Below are positions 1-12,250 of a stretch of DNA of 64,000 bases, piece by piece (positions within the stretch are counted from its first letter, which is position 1; each line of letters begins with the position of its first letter). This DNA comes from Tolypeutes matacus (taxonomy: Eukaryota > Chordata > Mammalia > Cingulata > Chlamyphoridae). The DNA is taken from positions 1,612,844-1,676,843 of the forward strand of contig JAKSZT010037276.1 of the NCBI GenBank assembly GCA_026826555.1, in the 5' to 3' direction. The notes beneath the pieces were generated by a model. The model was not told where the DNA came from, searched no databases, and saw only the letters and a list, made by a program, of their open reading frames with translations. A program made the translations under genes and the position numbers.

Positions 1-1
1 T

Positions 2-1667
2 CTAGAACTTATAAAGGAGTTCAGTAATGTTGCAGGCTATAAGATCAATGCTCAAAAATCAGTAGCATTTCTGTACACCAATAATCAGCAAACTGAGGAG
101 GAAATCAGGAAAAAAAATACCATTTACAATAGTAAACAAAAGAATCAAATACCTAGGAATAAATTTAACTAAAGATGTAAAGGACTCATATACAGAAAAC
201 TACTCAACACTGTTAAAGGAAATCAAAGAAGACTTAAATAAAAGGAAAAATATTCCCTGTTCATGGATGGGAAGATTAAACATCATCAAGTTGTCTATCC
301 TACCCAAACTAATCTACAGATTTAATGCAATCGCAATGAAAGTCAACACTATATTTTTTAAGGAACTGGAAAAACTAACCACAAAATATATTTGGAGAGG
401 CAAGAGGCCCCGAATTGCCAAAGATATATTGAAAAAGAAAAATGAAGTTGGAGGTATCACATTACCTGACTTTAAAATATACTATAAAGCTACAGTGATC
501 AAAACTGCCTGGTATTGGCACAAGGATAGACTTACTCACCAAAGGATCTGGATTGAGAGTTCTGATATAGGTCCTCGCATATACAGTCATCTGATATTTG
601 ACAAGGCCACGAAACCCACTCAGTTGGGAGAGAGTGGCCTCTTTAACAAGTGGTGCTTGGAGAACTGCATATCCATATCCAAAAGAATGAGAGAAGAATG
701 CCATCTCACACCTTATGCAAAAATCAACTCAAGATGGATCAAAGATCTAAATATAAGAGCCAAAACCATAAAATCCTTGGAAGATGATATAGGGAAACAT
801 CTACAGGACCTTGTAATAGGAAATGGTTTCATGAACTTCACAGCCAAAGAACGAGCAGCAAGAGAAAAAATTGATAAAGGGGATTTCCTCAAAATTAAAA
901 AGTTCTGCACATATAAGGATGTTATTAAGAAAATAAAAAGGCCACCTAGCCAATGGGAAAAAATATTCGGCAACCATATATCTGATAGGAGCCTAATATC
1001 CTGCATATATAAAGAAATCCTTCACCTCGAAAATAAAAGGACAAACAACCCATATAAAAAATGGGCGAGTGACCTGAAAAGACACTTCTCCAAGGAAGAA
1101 ATACAAATTGCTAAAAAGCACATGAAAAAATGCTCAACATCACTTGCTATCAGTGAAATGCAAATCAAAACTATAATGAGATACCATCTTACACCCATCA
1201 GAATGGCAGCTATTAAAAACACAGGACACACTAAATGTTGGAGAGGATGTGGAGGAATAGGAAAACTCATAAACTGCTGGTGGGACTGCGGTATGGTCCA
1301 GCCACTGTGGAGGACAGTTTGGCGGTTCCTCAGAAAACTAGCAATAGATCTTCCATATGATCCAGCACTTCCACTGCTGGGTATATACCCAGAAGAAGTG
1401 AAAACAAAAATAGAAACAGATATATGCACACCAATGTTCATAGCGACATTGTTCACCATTGCCAAAAGTTGGAATCAGCCCCGGTGCCCATCAACAGACG
1501 AATGGATAAGCAAAATGTGGTACATACATACAATGGAATATTACTCAGCTGTAAGAAGGAACAAAGTGCTAACACATGGAATAACGTGGATGAATCTTGA
1601 AGACCTAATGTTGAGTGAAGGAAGCCAGGCACTGAAGGATGAACATTATATGACCTCACGGATCTGA
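2..1667 (+). pseudogene. L1 ORF2p C-terminal part (reverse transcriptase C-terminus and cysteine-rich domain), frameshifted
   Basis: ORF2p is the L1 endonuclease and reverse transcriptase that copies L1 RNA at a nicked target. The translation is collinear with mammalian ORF2p from the end of the RT thumb region to the natural stop at 1665-1667. Recognisable pieces include [11 protein letters not shown] near the left edge, SWMGRLNIIKLSILPKLIYR from about 261, [33 protein letters not shown] and MEYYSAV. The frame is +2 before position 110 and +3 after 117: the A-run at 110-117 has eight A where seven keep the frame, so there is one single-base frameshift. From 117 to 1667 there is no stop. The C-terminal CX3CX7HX4C motif reads [18 protein letters not shown], so the expected histidine is asparagine (codon 1272-1274). 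The ATG at 267 is an internal methionine, not a true start. The element is probably inactive but young. Confidence 0.9.
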
Positions 1668-2499
1668 ACTGAGGAAAGTGAGCAGTCTCTGAGAACCATT
1701 GTCTGAAAGATAGGTTCACAAAGGAGAGTAAGAGAAGAGAAGGCTTTGAGCTATCACCCATATGGACATAATCTATGGTAAAGGGATAGAGTGTGGTTGC
1801 ATGTTGGGGGATGAGGCAGATGAGTGGTGGTGTTCCTGGGTTTGGTGGTGCAGCACTGGGGGTGGGTGGATTAGGAAGGGCTTTTTCAAATCCACAGGGC
1901 ATGTAACTGTGAATCTTGACATTCCATGGGTTGGGAGAGGGGGTTATCACGGGCCCTGGGGGGCTGGGGGGAAGGGAACAGTCAAGATCTAATGGGTTGT
2001 TTGGTGGTCATGGGGAAGATTTTTCATTACCTTACAGTAATGGACACAGGACATGGTAAATATCATCAAAATTATTAAACTGTATCATCTAAATTGTAAA
2101 CTATACTGTAAATCACTGACAATGTTTAGTTGCTATATTTTGCTATCTGCTAACAGTTATAACTGTTGCTTGCTAACAACCAAAAAATAAAGGGGGATAG
2201 TTAATATGGGGTGGGGAAGGTGGGGTGGTTTGGTATCTGGGAGTTTCCGGCACTCGGTGTGTGACTTTGCTGTGACCTAAAACTTCTTTGAAAATTAAAT
2301 GAAAAATTGGGAGACAATGGGAATTGAGAGGTGGAAGATGTCATGGCACACTGGACATCCGAATACACAGTGATAAAAGGAAGGAAAAAAAATGAAAAGA
2401 GAAAGGAAAAAAAAAAGAATAAATATATATATATATATTTTAAAGGCATTTCCTTTGCTTTTTTGCCCATTTTTTTAAAATTTCCCATCCACTAATTAT
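1668..2499 (+). other. L1 3' UTR, proximal G-rich part
   Basis: This is non-coding sequence after the ORF2 stop. It holds many G-runs; at 1933-1976 there are at least four runs of three or more G in 44 nt, so the RNA could fold into a G-quadruplex, as described for 3' UTRs of other mammalian L1s. It ends in an A-rich stretch and a TA dinucleotide run at about 2423-2440. Confidence 0.7.
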
Positions 2500-2663
2500 A
2501 TTTTGTTTTGTTTTGTTTTGTTTATTTGTTTTTGTTTTTGTTTTCTTGTTTGTTTTATTTTCCTTCTCTTTTTTTTTTCCCCCTGAGTTTCCTTATGTTT
2601 GTCTCTTGCATGTAAGCTTATCATAGTTGTTTCTTTTTCATAGTAAATGTATTTGCTTATTTT
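2500..2663 (+). repeat. T-rich low-complexity tract, TTTTG-type
   Basis: Imperfect repeats of TTTTG and TTTG run from about 2500 to 2560, followed by a C/T tract. The tract lies inside the L1 3' UTR. It could mark a junction between two elements, but no target-site duplication is visible. Confidence 0.6.
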
Positions 2664-4403
2664 ATGGACTACATGTTCATGGAGGATTTGGATCACAGAA
2701 GGGTTACAATGGGTATTGCAGGGGATTATTGGTGGGGGGTGTCTAGGAGGGGGGATTCATGGGAATTAGTTCATCTGAATATAAATGAAGATATACAAAA
2801 TCATTCTAAAATCAAAAGATGGGGCATGGTCATGATGGGTGGACAATCACACAATAAATGAGGGAACCTGAATTCCTAGCCTGGAGAGCTCTGCCACAGT
2901 CTCCACGGAGGCAGCAATAGTCCTCTGATTGCAGGGACAGTGTCTGTCAAAAGAAGATGACCCACAGATGTGTTCTTTTTATTGATGACTACCCTTGTGA
3001 GTCTTTACTCTTGTAACTGAGACTTAGCCTGCAGTTGTGGGGTGCCTAAGGGTTGCCACCTGAGAGCCTCCTTGTTGCTCAAATGTGGCCTCTCTCTAAG
3101 CTAAACTCAGCATATGATTGCATTACCTTCCCCCAACATGGGACATGACTCCCAGGGATGAGCCTCCCTGGCAAAGAGAGATTAATACCAAGTGCCAACT
3201 GGCAACACAACTGGAAAAAGACCTTGAATAAAAGGGGGAAAAGGTAAAGACAAATGAGTTCAAGTGGCTAAGAGACTTCAAAGAGAGTCGGTAGGTCATC
3301 CCAGAGGTAACTCTTATGCACACCTCAGTAGGAGCTCATAGAACATCTAAGTGCCTATTACCCCACACAGAGGGGCCCCTGAGAGCTCTGGAGACACCCA
3401 GGTCCTATATAAGGGGGGATAGCCCCAGAGACTGATGCCTTATCAGTGGGCTCTATTTTGGAATCTGTGCTCCTGAGACTGGCAGAATTGGACTCAAATA
3501 AGTCCTCCCTGCACATGGTTCACCAGTCCCTTCTATTCAAACCTATATGTGATGCTGGAGTTTTTAGGTATACTTCCAGAGACTGGAGCCTCCCGCCTAC
3601 CTGTGTGCCAGGTGTGCATGAAATCTAGGTGGAGCTGCAACTCCTACCCTACAGTTCAATGGACTCATTCAAGTCACCTGGTGAGGAGACAACAATGGGC
3701 AATGGCCATCCCAGGGAATTGAGAGGGCCTGCATCTGCAGGCAGGATCATCCCACCCACCTTATCCATGGGTTATAAACCCTCTCTCACTTGGAGTTGGA
3801 GTGGACATCACCATCCCAGTCCCCTCAGGATTAGGGGAAGAACTGTGGAGTAGAGTGGACTTGATGGTATTCTCTTGTTCACATATGGTGATTCTAGCAA
3901 TGCAAGAAATTATAAGAATGAGGTGGAGCCAGTGGGCACTTGACACTTTTGGGGTAGGGAGGGGATGAGCAGTTGAAATACAGGGGCTTCTTTGAGAGTT
4001 GGAGGTTGTCCTGAGTACTGTTGTGGCAATGGATGTAGGCCATTTTAAATCAGCACACACCACTCAGAACTGAGTGGGAGAGAGTGTGGTCTAAAGTGTG
4101 AACTGTGGTCTATGGTTGCTGGCAAGGCACCAGGGTGTGTAAGTTCATTGAGGGTGGTGGGCCACACTTGTGGGAGATGTTTGTGTGGGATGTGGTGGGA
4201 GGTGTGGGAGGTGGGCAACATGGGAATCCCCGTGGGTTCCATGTAATATTTTGGGTAATCTAAGCACCTCTTAAAATATATGTGTTTATATATATATAAA
4301 TAACATTTTTGTAAGCAAATACACATATATGCATATATATTTATATATCATTTTGCAAATGTTTGTATGTATTGTGAGAATTTTAATTTTTACCCATAAT
4401 AAA
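2664..4403 (+). other. L1 3' UTR, distal part; 3' module shared with the copy at 43407-44846
   Basis: From 3188 to 4410 this sequence is repeated, at roughly 5 percent divergence by eye, at 43407-44846. The module has a TATATAAG motif at about 3407, G/T-rich sequence at 4120-4220 and a TA-rich stretch at 4275-4350 just before the polyadenylation signal. A 74-codon frame (3629-3853) is open in both copies (second copy 44047-44271), which is expected from recent common origin and is not proof of coding. I do not recognise a protein in it. Confidence 0.65.
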
Positions 4404-4419
4404 AAAAAAAAGAAGAAAA
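4398..4419 (+). promoter_or_regulatory. L1 polyadenylation signal and A-tail
   Basis: AATAAA at 4398-4403 runs directly into an A-rich tail with two G interruptions, then into macrosatellite sequence. Confidence 0.75.
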
Positions 4420-6370
4420 AATAATTATATCATGGTTAGTGTTCATTATGTCCCAATGTTTGACCTGGAATATAATAAATTGAATTTTATTTTCATTGAT
4501 TTCCATCATCTCAGATTAATTATTTTCCTTTATATGTGTTTGTGCCTTATTATCCCTTTCTTATTATTGATTCTATCAAATATTATCTAACCTTACACTT
4601 CCTTTTAAAATTATCAATTTCTTTATTCTAATTAACATTTCAGTTTATACTTTTACTTTGAAGACATTTTCATCTGCTTTAAAAAAGCCATTCATTGTTT
4701 TCTTTGTCCACATGACAGGGTATAGAGCACATAGAAATAAAATTGAAAGTCAACTCCCGAAAAATATTCAAGGTCAACCAGCATATATCCTATGCTTGAC
4801 TGTGTCAACAAAAGATTGAAAAGGGCATCATTTCTTTATTCACCTGATTTTTCTTTCTTTATTATAATTATTATAGGGATTTTGAAAAGGTGTAATAATG
4901 ATTAAGGAGATGAATGCACACCTCTGTATATCTACAAAACACCAGGGAATATACACAAGGAATCAATATGATATTGGTTTAAGATGTATCAATGAAAAAT
5001 ATTTCTTTTAAAAATAGAGGGAATGTCAAGTCATGTACCCACAATTTGAGTGGTGGATCATATTTATTAGGGGTGTTTGAACGACGCCCTCTCCAAGTTT
5101 TAAAAAATGAATCACATTTCATTTTCCTGCTGGAGATGTGTGAATGGGGCCCCTGTAAGTTGTTATTCCCTTTGAGTTTGTAAGTTCATGAGTTTTTCTC
5201 TACACTTCAAGTTTACGTATGCTAATGAATGAAACATATCCATCAATAAAAAATAGATTTTGAGAAAGTTGATCAGAGTAAAAAATGAAGTTTTGGAATT
5301 ACCTTTTTCTCTAAAGAGGTATTCATTTTGTTTTTCTTCATTATTGGAGGCTATAATCATGGGTGCATAGAATAGAGGGAGATACCCTGGGCTTGATGGC
5401 TTATTTCCTTGACTTTTATGAACCGTTCATCTCTGCCATGATATGTCTGGGTAGCTGAGTCCCTCTTTGTCAAATTGTGGATGCTACCATTGCCTTTTCT
5501 CTTCCGGATGTGGGCAGGGGCTTTAACAAGTTTTAGGATAAATTGTAAGATTTGGAGCTGTTTTTTTTTCTGTGTTACTGGGTTTTTGATTGTGTATCTA
5601 TGGATTCTGCTTTCTTTTTAAGAATGAGGTTGATTTTATTTCCAATAGTGTCTGAAAAATTTCAATATGGCCCATAAGAAGTGATTTTTATATGGAGACC
5701 TGCATCACATACTCTGGATTTGAGAATAACCCAAAGAGGTCCAGAAAATCACGAATGGTTTTCTTGAAACAAATCCTGCAGCCTTCTAACCATCAGTAAA
5801 CAATGGAGAAGTCATGTAAAAAGGATCTCCTCTGAATTTTCGATTGGTAATAATGATTATTCAAAAATAGAGGAGTCACTGAGAAGTGTTCATTTTCCTC
5901 CCATGATTATTCTCCAAATTAGAGTAGTTTAATATTATTTCATGAACTATTAGGAAGATAATCTATTCCAAAAAATTTTGGGAAAAAAGTATTCCACATG
6001 AACTCACATCATTGAATCCTTTTATATATAAGAAGCGTGCTGTTTTAAAGGGTTAAGTATTTTCTTTGACAATTAGCATTCTCAGAGTAAGTGAAAAAAT
6101 CCTTTTTCCCCTAGTAAGGATTTATTTGTAGATGATAATTGTTATTTAACCATTCTTTTAAAATCTGCCTTTCACTGAATACTTTAAAAGTTTTTCTTTA
6201 TTTTAAATACAAAAAATTTGCCAACTGGAGACTGTGCTCCCAATTTGAGTTATATATTGTTATCACGACAAACCTCCACATTCTTGTGTTGAAAAAATAT
6301 ATTTCTTAACAGAATCTGTAAATTAATAAAACATTTGTGTAGTCGGTCACAATACTCATAGCACTTTTCT
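4420..6370 (+). repeat. Macrosatellite unit U0 (3' part only)
   Basis: The sequence starts about 860 bp into the monomer, directly after the L1 A-tail, and runs to the U1 anchor. Its first part has subtype C variants (TTATATGTG, CTTATTATCCC, CACTTCC, TTTACTTTGAAG), like U2 and U11. No insertion is visible in it. Confidence 0.9.
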
Positions 6371-6388
6371 CCAACATCCCACCACACC

Positions 6389-6402
6389 GTGGTAGTTTTT
6401 TT
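6389..6402. repeat. Left target-site duplication of the SSR3 retrocopy
   Basis: GTGGTAGTTTTTTT here is repeated exactly at 9481-9494. It ends in T, as expected for L1-type target-primed insertion of a minus-strand retrocopy. Confidence 0.88.
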
Positions 6403-6442
6403 TGTTTTTTGTTTTTGTTAAAAATAATTTCAATCCAAGAGT

Positions 6443-6448
6443 TTTATT
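6443..6448 (-). promoter_or_regulatory. Polyadenylation signal AATAAA of the SSR3 retrocopy
   Basis: TTTATT on the plus strand reads AATAAA on the minus strand, roughly 25 nt before the A-tail. Confidence 0.75.
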
Positions 6449-6906
6449 AAGTTGTAAATGAGGAAACTAAACATAGGGAAATGTAAACTATTCCAACACC
6501 TTAAGCTTGTACTTATCATAAGGAGTTTGGGGAAAAAAAAAAAAATCACTGAGTCCCTATTACAGAAACTCCCTTTTAAGATAAAAATTCTAGAGTAAAT
6601 TAATTAAATCAGTTTGAGCACAGTATAACTCTACATGCCACACAGCCCATTTAGATGATAGGTAGAGTATCGAAAAGACGTTTCTGCAATTCAGAAGAGT
6701 AAAGTACTGGTAGAGTATATCCTTAATAAAAACTGTGGAGCCATAAATATAGCCTTCTGCACAGAAATTTATCTAAAAAAGAAAAAGTTAGAAGCCATTA
6801 TCAGGATTAAAAACAAAATGAACTGTAAGAAAAATTCAGGAGTTAAATTTTGCTTATTCGTTCTCCTACAAGTTATTCAGTGTACTGAGTCAAAAGAAAT
6901 TCTTTT

Positions 6907-7044
6907 AAGAATATTAGGGGGGCAGATGTTGCTCAAATGGTTGGGCGTCCGTCTCCCATATGGAGGGACCTGGGTTCGATCCCCAGGACCTCCCGGTAAA
7001 AATAAAAAATAAAAATAATAAAATAATAAAAAAAAGAACATTAG
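6907..7044 (+). mobile_element. DAS-type SINE, short form, with target-site duplication
   Basis: The tRNA-derived body (6918 to about 6995) has an A-box-like TTGCTCAAATGG and a perfect B box GGTTCGATCC at 6973-6982. It is followed by an A-rich tail of AAAAT units to 7033. Flanks AAGAATATTAG (6907-6917) and AAGAACATTAG (7034-7044) are an 11-bp duplication with one mismatch. The type is the armadillo DAS-SINE. It sits in the SSR3 3' UTR, so it either hit the pseudogene after insertion or was already in the parent gene's 3' UTR. Confidence 0.9.
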
Positions 7045-8833
7045 GCTGATATCCCCATTTCACCACCTCATCTCATCTACACTGTATCACAGAATGGTGG
7101 GAATATTTCCCCCCATCTATACAGGCACTGCCATCTAGTGGCAATTTCTTCTCTGGAATTTAAAAAAGATACTCGGCCCAGATTTGGTAACAAATAGTAG
7201 ACACTGATGGTTTTGTCAAATAATTAGGTCAAGGAAGCAAATGTATTTTGTATACAAACCCCATGCTACCAGTCGAACTACTTACCAATTATTTATCAAA
7301 AGAAAAGTTAAAAAATAAACCTCTTAGTAGTTACCCTAAATGTGCTTAGCAGTAAATCTCTTCTGACTTCCCCATCCACTTCATGATATCCAGATATGGC
7401 ACTCAGAATATAATGCATTGAAGAAAAGCAAAAAACTGCAAACTTCTAGAATCAATGATGAAACATAACCCTCAACTGCAAAAATGATCTGGGTCACCCA
7501 TGCAAACGGGCCCCTAACCTTTCTTACTTCCTTTGATGTGGCCCACCAAAACAGCCAACGGCATGGAACTAGAAGATGAACTCCTAATGAACATTTTTTT
7601 GCCAAGGTTATAAATAAGAGCTAATGCAATTTTTAACATTTGTCTTAAACTTAGAAGTGAAAACTAAAGATTATGAATAAGATATTTCCTTTGAGGTACT
7701 GCCTTGTAGAAATTACTGGATGTGGTCAAAAGCTAACAGGAAACCACTATCACCTGTGATTCCCTAACCTTTTAAGTTAAAGGAGAGTTTCCCAAACTTT
7801 TGTTTGTTCACACACTGGTAAAAATGCAATAGCCTGCTCTCAGCTGGGCCCCCAAAGACTGAAGGAATCAATATTTGGGTCACAACAGATGGGAACCTCT
7901 GTGATAAATGGTTAAATTTATGAAAGTACTAATGGGAACTTGCCGACGAGCACTAAAACCACCATTAATTCCTTTTGAGAATTCTAAGAATTCCAGAAAT
8001 AAGGTTACAAAAATTACTTTGTTTTTTCACTCGTCAATATTGAGAAAAGAAGTTCTCTCTCTTCCGTAACATTCCTCCAGTGGTGTGAGACCCTGATCAA
8101 GGGAAACAATGATTCTGGTCTCTAATAGGTCAAACCAACATGGCAGGGTCAAGATGACCTCCCTGGTCACCCAGGGCCCAAGGCATACAACTGAACAGTG
8201 TGTGCTTTACCACCACAGGATAATTCTCATATGCTTAGGCACTATTTTTAGTTATTACTTTGGCTTTCTTCTTTAGGGAAAAATCAAACTTTTCTAAGTT
8301 TTTCCATCCCTGAGTTTGGTGAAACTATGTTTTTAAATTTAATTGAGTTATTTCAAATCACAAATTCAGAGCCTTGTAAACATGAGGCTTCTGTTCAATC
8401 CCCCAGGGGAGAGGATTCATTCTGATACTGGTTCAAAAAAAGTTATAATATTGTGCTTGGAACATAGAGAACCAGTTATTAACTTCTTGCTACTATTATA
8501 AATAATAACAGCTCAGCCAAGGTTACTGTGACCTCTCAAAGATCAAGGAAACAAGTTATTTTCACTTCTTGTGACTATAGCACATTTCAAGACACTTTTC
8601 ACCTTTAAAAACTGTCCTGGTACTCTGAGTTTTTCTTTCAATTGATTTAATTTCAACAATCTGTCAAAAAAGAGCCAATAAACAAATACTGAATTATATT
8701 TTGTTGGATTTTTAAATCTTCAAACTCTAGGCCACAAAAACAACTTGTGTGTCTCCCACCCTGACCACCCTGCTAGTTTTCCATATACCACAGGCTACCC
8801 CTAGATACAAAGTCAGGGGGAAGCTAACATAGT

Positions 8834-9556
<723 letters not shown>

Positions 9557-9755
9557 TCAAAACTCATTTTCCATGCCCTGCCTTCACCACGTCTGGAGAG
9601 TTGAGTCTGTTTTAAACACTCTTGTACTTTTTTTTCCCACATACTGGTGAGTTGACCAGTGGATAGTTTTTCCTTTTACTTCTAATTTAGGGAATTAGAG
9701 TTTAGTTTCTTTTCTCCAGGATTCCATTCTTCTCCTCTTTCTTTTCCAATTTTAG

Positions 9756-10088
9756 CAGTGCCTTCTGACATGTTGCTGTCTTTTCCAAAGAGTCCATCCT
9801 CCATTCCCCAGAGCTCCAAATAATTTGTCTGCAGCATTCTTTGTGAAATACCCTCCTAAGAACCTTTCAGTAGAGGAGCAGAAAAAAGATGTGCCAGGCT
9901 ATTTGCTAAGAAGTGCTTCTTGGACGTATTTTCTGGCTCACCAACGACAAGATGACAGTGATTTTAGCTTTCCATGTTACACCAGAAGGAGCCCTATGGA
10001 ACCCAGGGGCGGAAGTTCAATTTCCAGGTCCTTGAAAAGGATATCCACTGCATTTAATAGGATGTATCAGGTGGCTGTTGTCTTTTGA
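9756..10088 (+). other. Recurrent exon-like open frame, U1 copy (110 codons, TGA)
   Basis: The frame opens right after CTTTCTTTTCCAATTTTAG, a good splice-acceptor-like tract, and runs 110 codons to TGA at 10086-10088. There is an in-frame TAG just before it and no ATG near the start, so it would need to be an internal exon if coding. The translation includes APNNLSAAFFVKYPPKNLSV and EEQKKDVPGYLLRSASW. The same 333-nt frame is fully open in U12, U15 and U16 and lengthened in U9. I recognise no family. The segment is richer in G and C than the rest of the unit. Chance openness by shared descent is quite possible. Confidence 0.35.
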
Positions 10089-12250
10089 TAATGTTGGCTC
10101 TTCATTGAGATGACAACACTTGCTCAATCTCTTCTATTGATTCCTCTGCCCTGGCATTCCATTGCTCTGTGTTTCCCTTTTTTAAAATGTTATGGTTTGC
10201 CAAGTGATCTAGTTATGTGTGGGAATTTAAGACTTTGAGATGTGTGCAATTCCCAATAAATAATTTTTTACTCAGAAAAATTGAATGCCTTGATGGAAAT
10301 AGCTTGATAAAAAAATTATTTCATTCCTAGAGATCATTATGCCCCAATATTCAAACTGGAACATAATAAATAGAAATTTATTTTTATTTATTTCCATCAT
10401 CTCAGACTAATCATTTCCCTTTATAAGTGTTTGTGACTTAGTATCCCTTTCTTATTATGATTCTATCAAATCTAATCTAAGCTTACACTCCCTTTTAAAA
10501 TGAGCAATTTCTTTAGTTTAATTTCCATTTCAGTTTATAATTTACAATGAAGACATTTCCATCAGCTTTAAAAAAGTCATTCATTGTTCTCTTTGTCCAC
10601 ATGATGGGGTATAGAGCACATATAAATAAAATTGAAAGTCAACCCCCCAAAAATATTCAAGACCAACCAGAAAATCACCTACACTTGGTTTTGTCAAAGA
10701 AGCATTGAAAAGGGAATAATTTTTTAATCATGTGATTTTTCTTTCTTTATTATAATTATTATAGGGATTTTGAAATGGTATAATATCGATTGAAGAGCTT
10801 ATGGCACACCTCTGTGAATCTACACAACACCAGGGAATATACACAAGGAATAAATATATTGTTTTAATTTGTATCAAGAAAAGAGATTTCTTTTAGAAAT
10901 AGAGGGAATGTTAAGACATGTACATACACACAACTTGAGTGGCAGATCATAGTTATTAGAGGTGGGTGAACGATGCCTTCTTCAAGTTTTAAAAAACGAA
11001 TCACATTTCATTTTCCTCCTGTAGATGTGTCAACGCGACCCTTCTAAGTTGTTATGCCCCTTGAGTTTCTTAGATCATGAGTTTTGCTCTACTCTTCAAA
11101 TTTATGTGTGCTCATGAAAGAACGATATCCATCACTAAAAAATAGATTGACAGAAAGGTTGGCCAGAGTAAAACATGAGATTTTGGAATTACCTTTTTCT
11201 CTAAAGAGGTATTCATTTTGGTTTTCTTCATTGTTGGAGGCTATAATCATGTGTGCATAGAATCGAGAGTGGTACCCTGGGCTTGATGGCTTAGTTCCTT
11301 GACTTTCATGAACCATTCTTCTCCCCCATGATATGCCTGGACAGCTGAGTCACTCGGTCAAATTGTGGAACCTACCATTGCCTTTTCTCCCTGGATTTGG
11401 GCAGGGGCTTTCAAAATGTGTAGGAGAATTTGTAAGATTTGGAGCTGTCTGTCTTCTGTGTTCCTGGGTTTTTGTTTGTGTATCTGTGGATTCTGCTTTC
11501 TTTTTAAGAATGAAATTGATTTTATTTCCAATACTTCCTGAAAACTTACAATATGGCACGTGACAGTGATTTTTATATGGATAACTGCATCACACACTCT
11601 GCACTCAGAACAACCAAAAGAGGTCCAGAAAATCAGGATGGTTTTCTTGAAACAAAACCTGGAGACTCTAATCATTCAGTAAACAATGGAGAAGACATGA
11701 AAAAGGTCTCCTCTGAAATATAGATTGAACATAGTGATTATTCAAAAATGGAGGGATCACTAAGAAGCATTCCTTCTCCTCCAATGATTATTCTCCAATT
11801 TGATTAGTTTAATATTATTTCATAAACTATTAGGAGGAAATTCTGTTCTAACCATTTTTTGTGAAAAAAGTATTCCACATGAACTCACATCATTGAAGCC
11901 TCTTATATTTAAAAATCTTGCTCTTTAAAAGGGTTAACTATTTTCTTTTACAATTACCATTCCCAGAGTAAGTGGAAAAATTGTTTATCTCTCAGTAAAG
12001 ATTATTTGTGGACGATAATTGATATTTAATGATTCTTTTAAAATCTGTGTTTCAATGAGTACTTTAAAAGGTTTTCTTTATTTTAATACACAAAATTAGG
12101 CACTTAGAGAATGTCCTCCTAATATGAGTTAGATCTTGTTTTCACAGCCAAACCTCCAAATTCTTGTGTTTGTAAATATATATTTCATAACACAATCTGT
12201 AAATTAAAAAACATTTATGAACTCAGTCACAATACTCATAACACTTTCCT

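Larger units (their letters stand above)
1..4419 (+). mobile_element. L1 (LINE-1) retrotransposon, 5' part outside the window
   Basis: This is the 3' part of a non-LTR retrotransposon: the ORF2 C-terminus, a G-rich 3' UTR, an AATAAA signal at 4398-4403 and an A-tail running to about 4419. The sequence directly after the tail is mid-unit macrosatellite, so the L1 most likely inserted into the array; the matching 5' target-site duplication would lie left of the window. Treating 1668-4419 as one 3' UTR is supported by a second 5'-truncated copy of its last 1.2 kb at 43407-44846 that also ends in an A-tail. It is possible that part of 2500-4419 is a separate older insertion, because 2500-2660 is T-rich and low in complexity. 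Confidence 0.85.
6403..8833 (-). other. SSR3: 3' UTR of the SSR3 processed pseudogene, with A-tail
   Basis: This is the minus-strand continuation of the SSR3 reading frame, from after the stop to the A-tail (T-rich on the plus strand at 6396-6418). An AATAAA signal is read on the minus strand at 6448-6443, a short distance upstream of the tail, as in a genuine mRNA end. A SINE interrupts it at 6918-7033. The uninterrupted match between target duplications is the reason for assigning the whole stretch to SSR3; I could not align it to a parent 3' UTR. Confidence 0.8.

Noticed and set aside
1453..1950. Minus-strand frame of 165 codons over the L1 ORF2 end
   Set aside because: Antisense shadow of the L1 coding sequence and its G-rich 3' UTR; no family match.
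6918..7033. tRNA gene suggested by A and B boxes
   Set aside because: It has an A-rich tail and target duplication and no cloverleaf-closing 3' half; it is a SINE.
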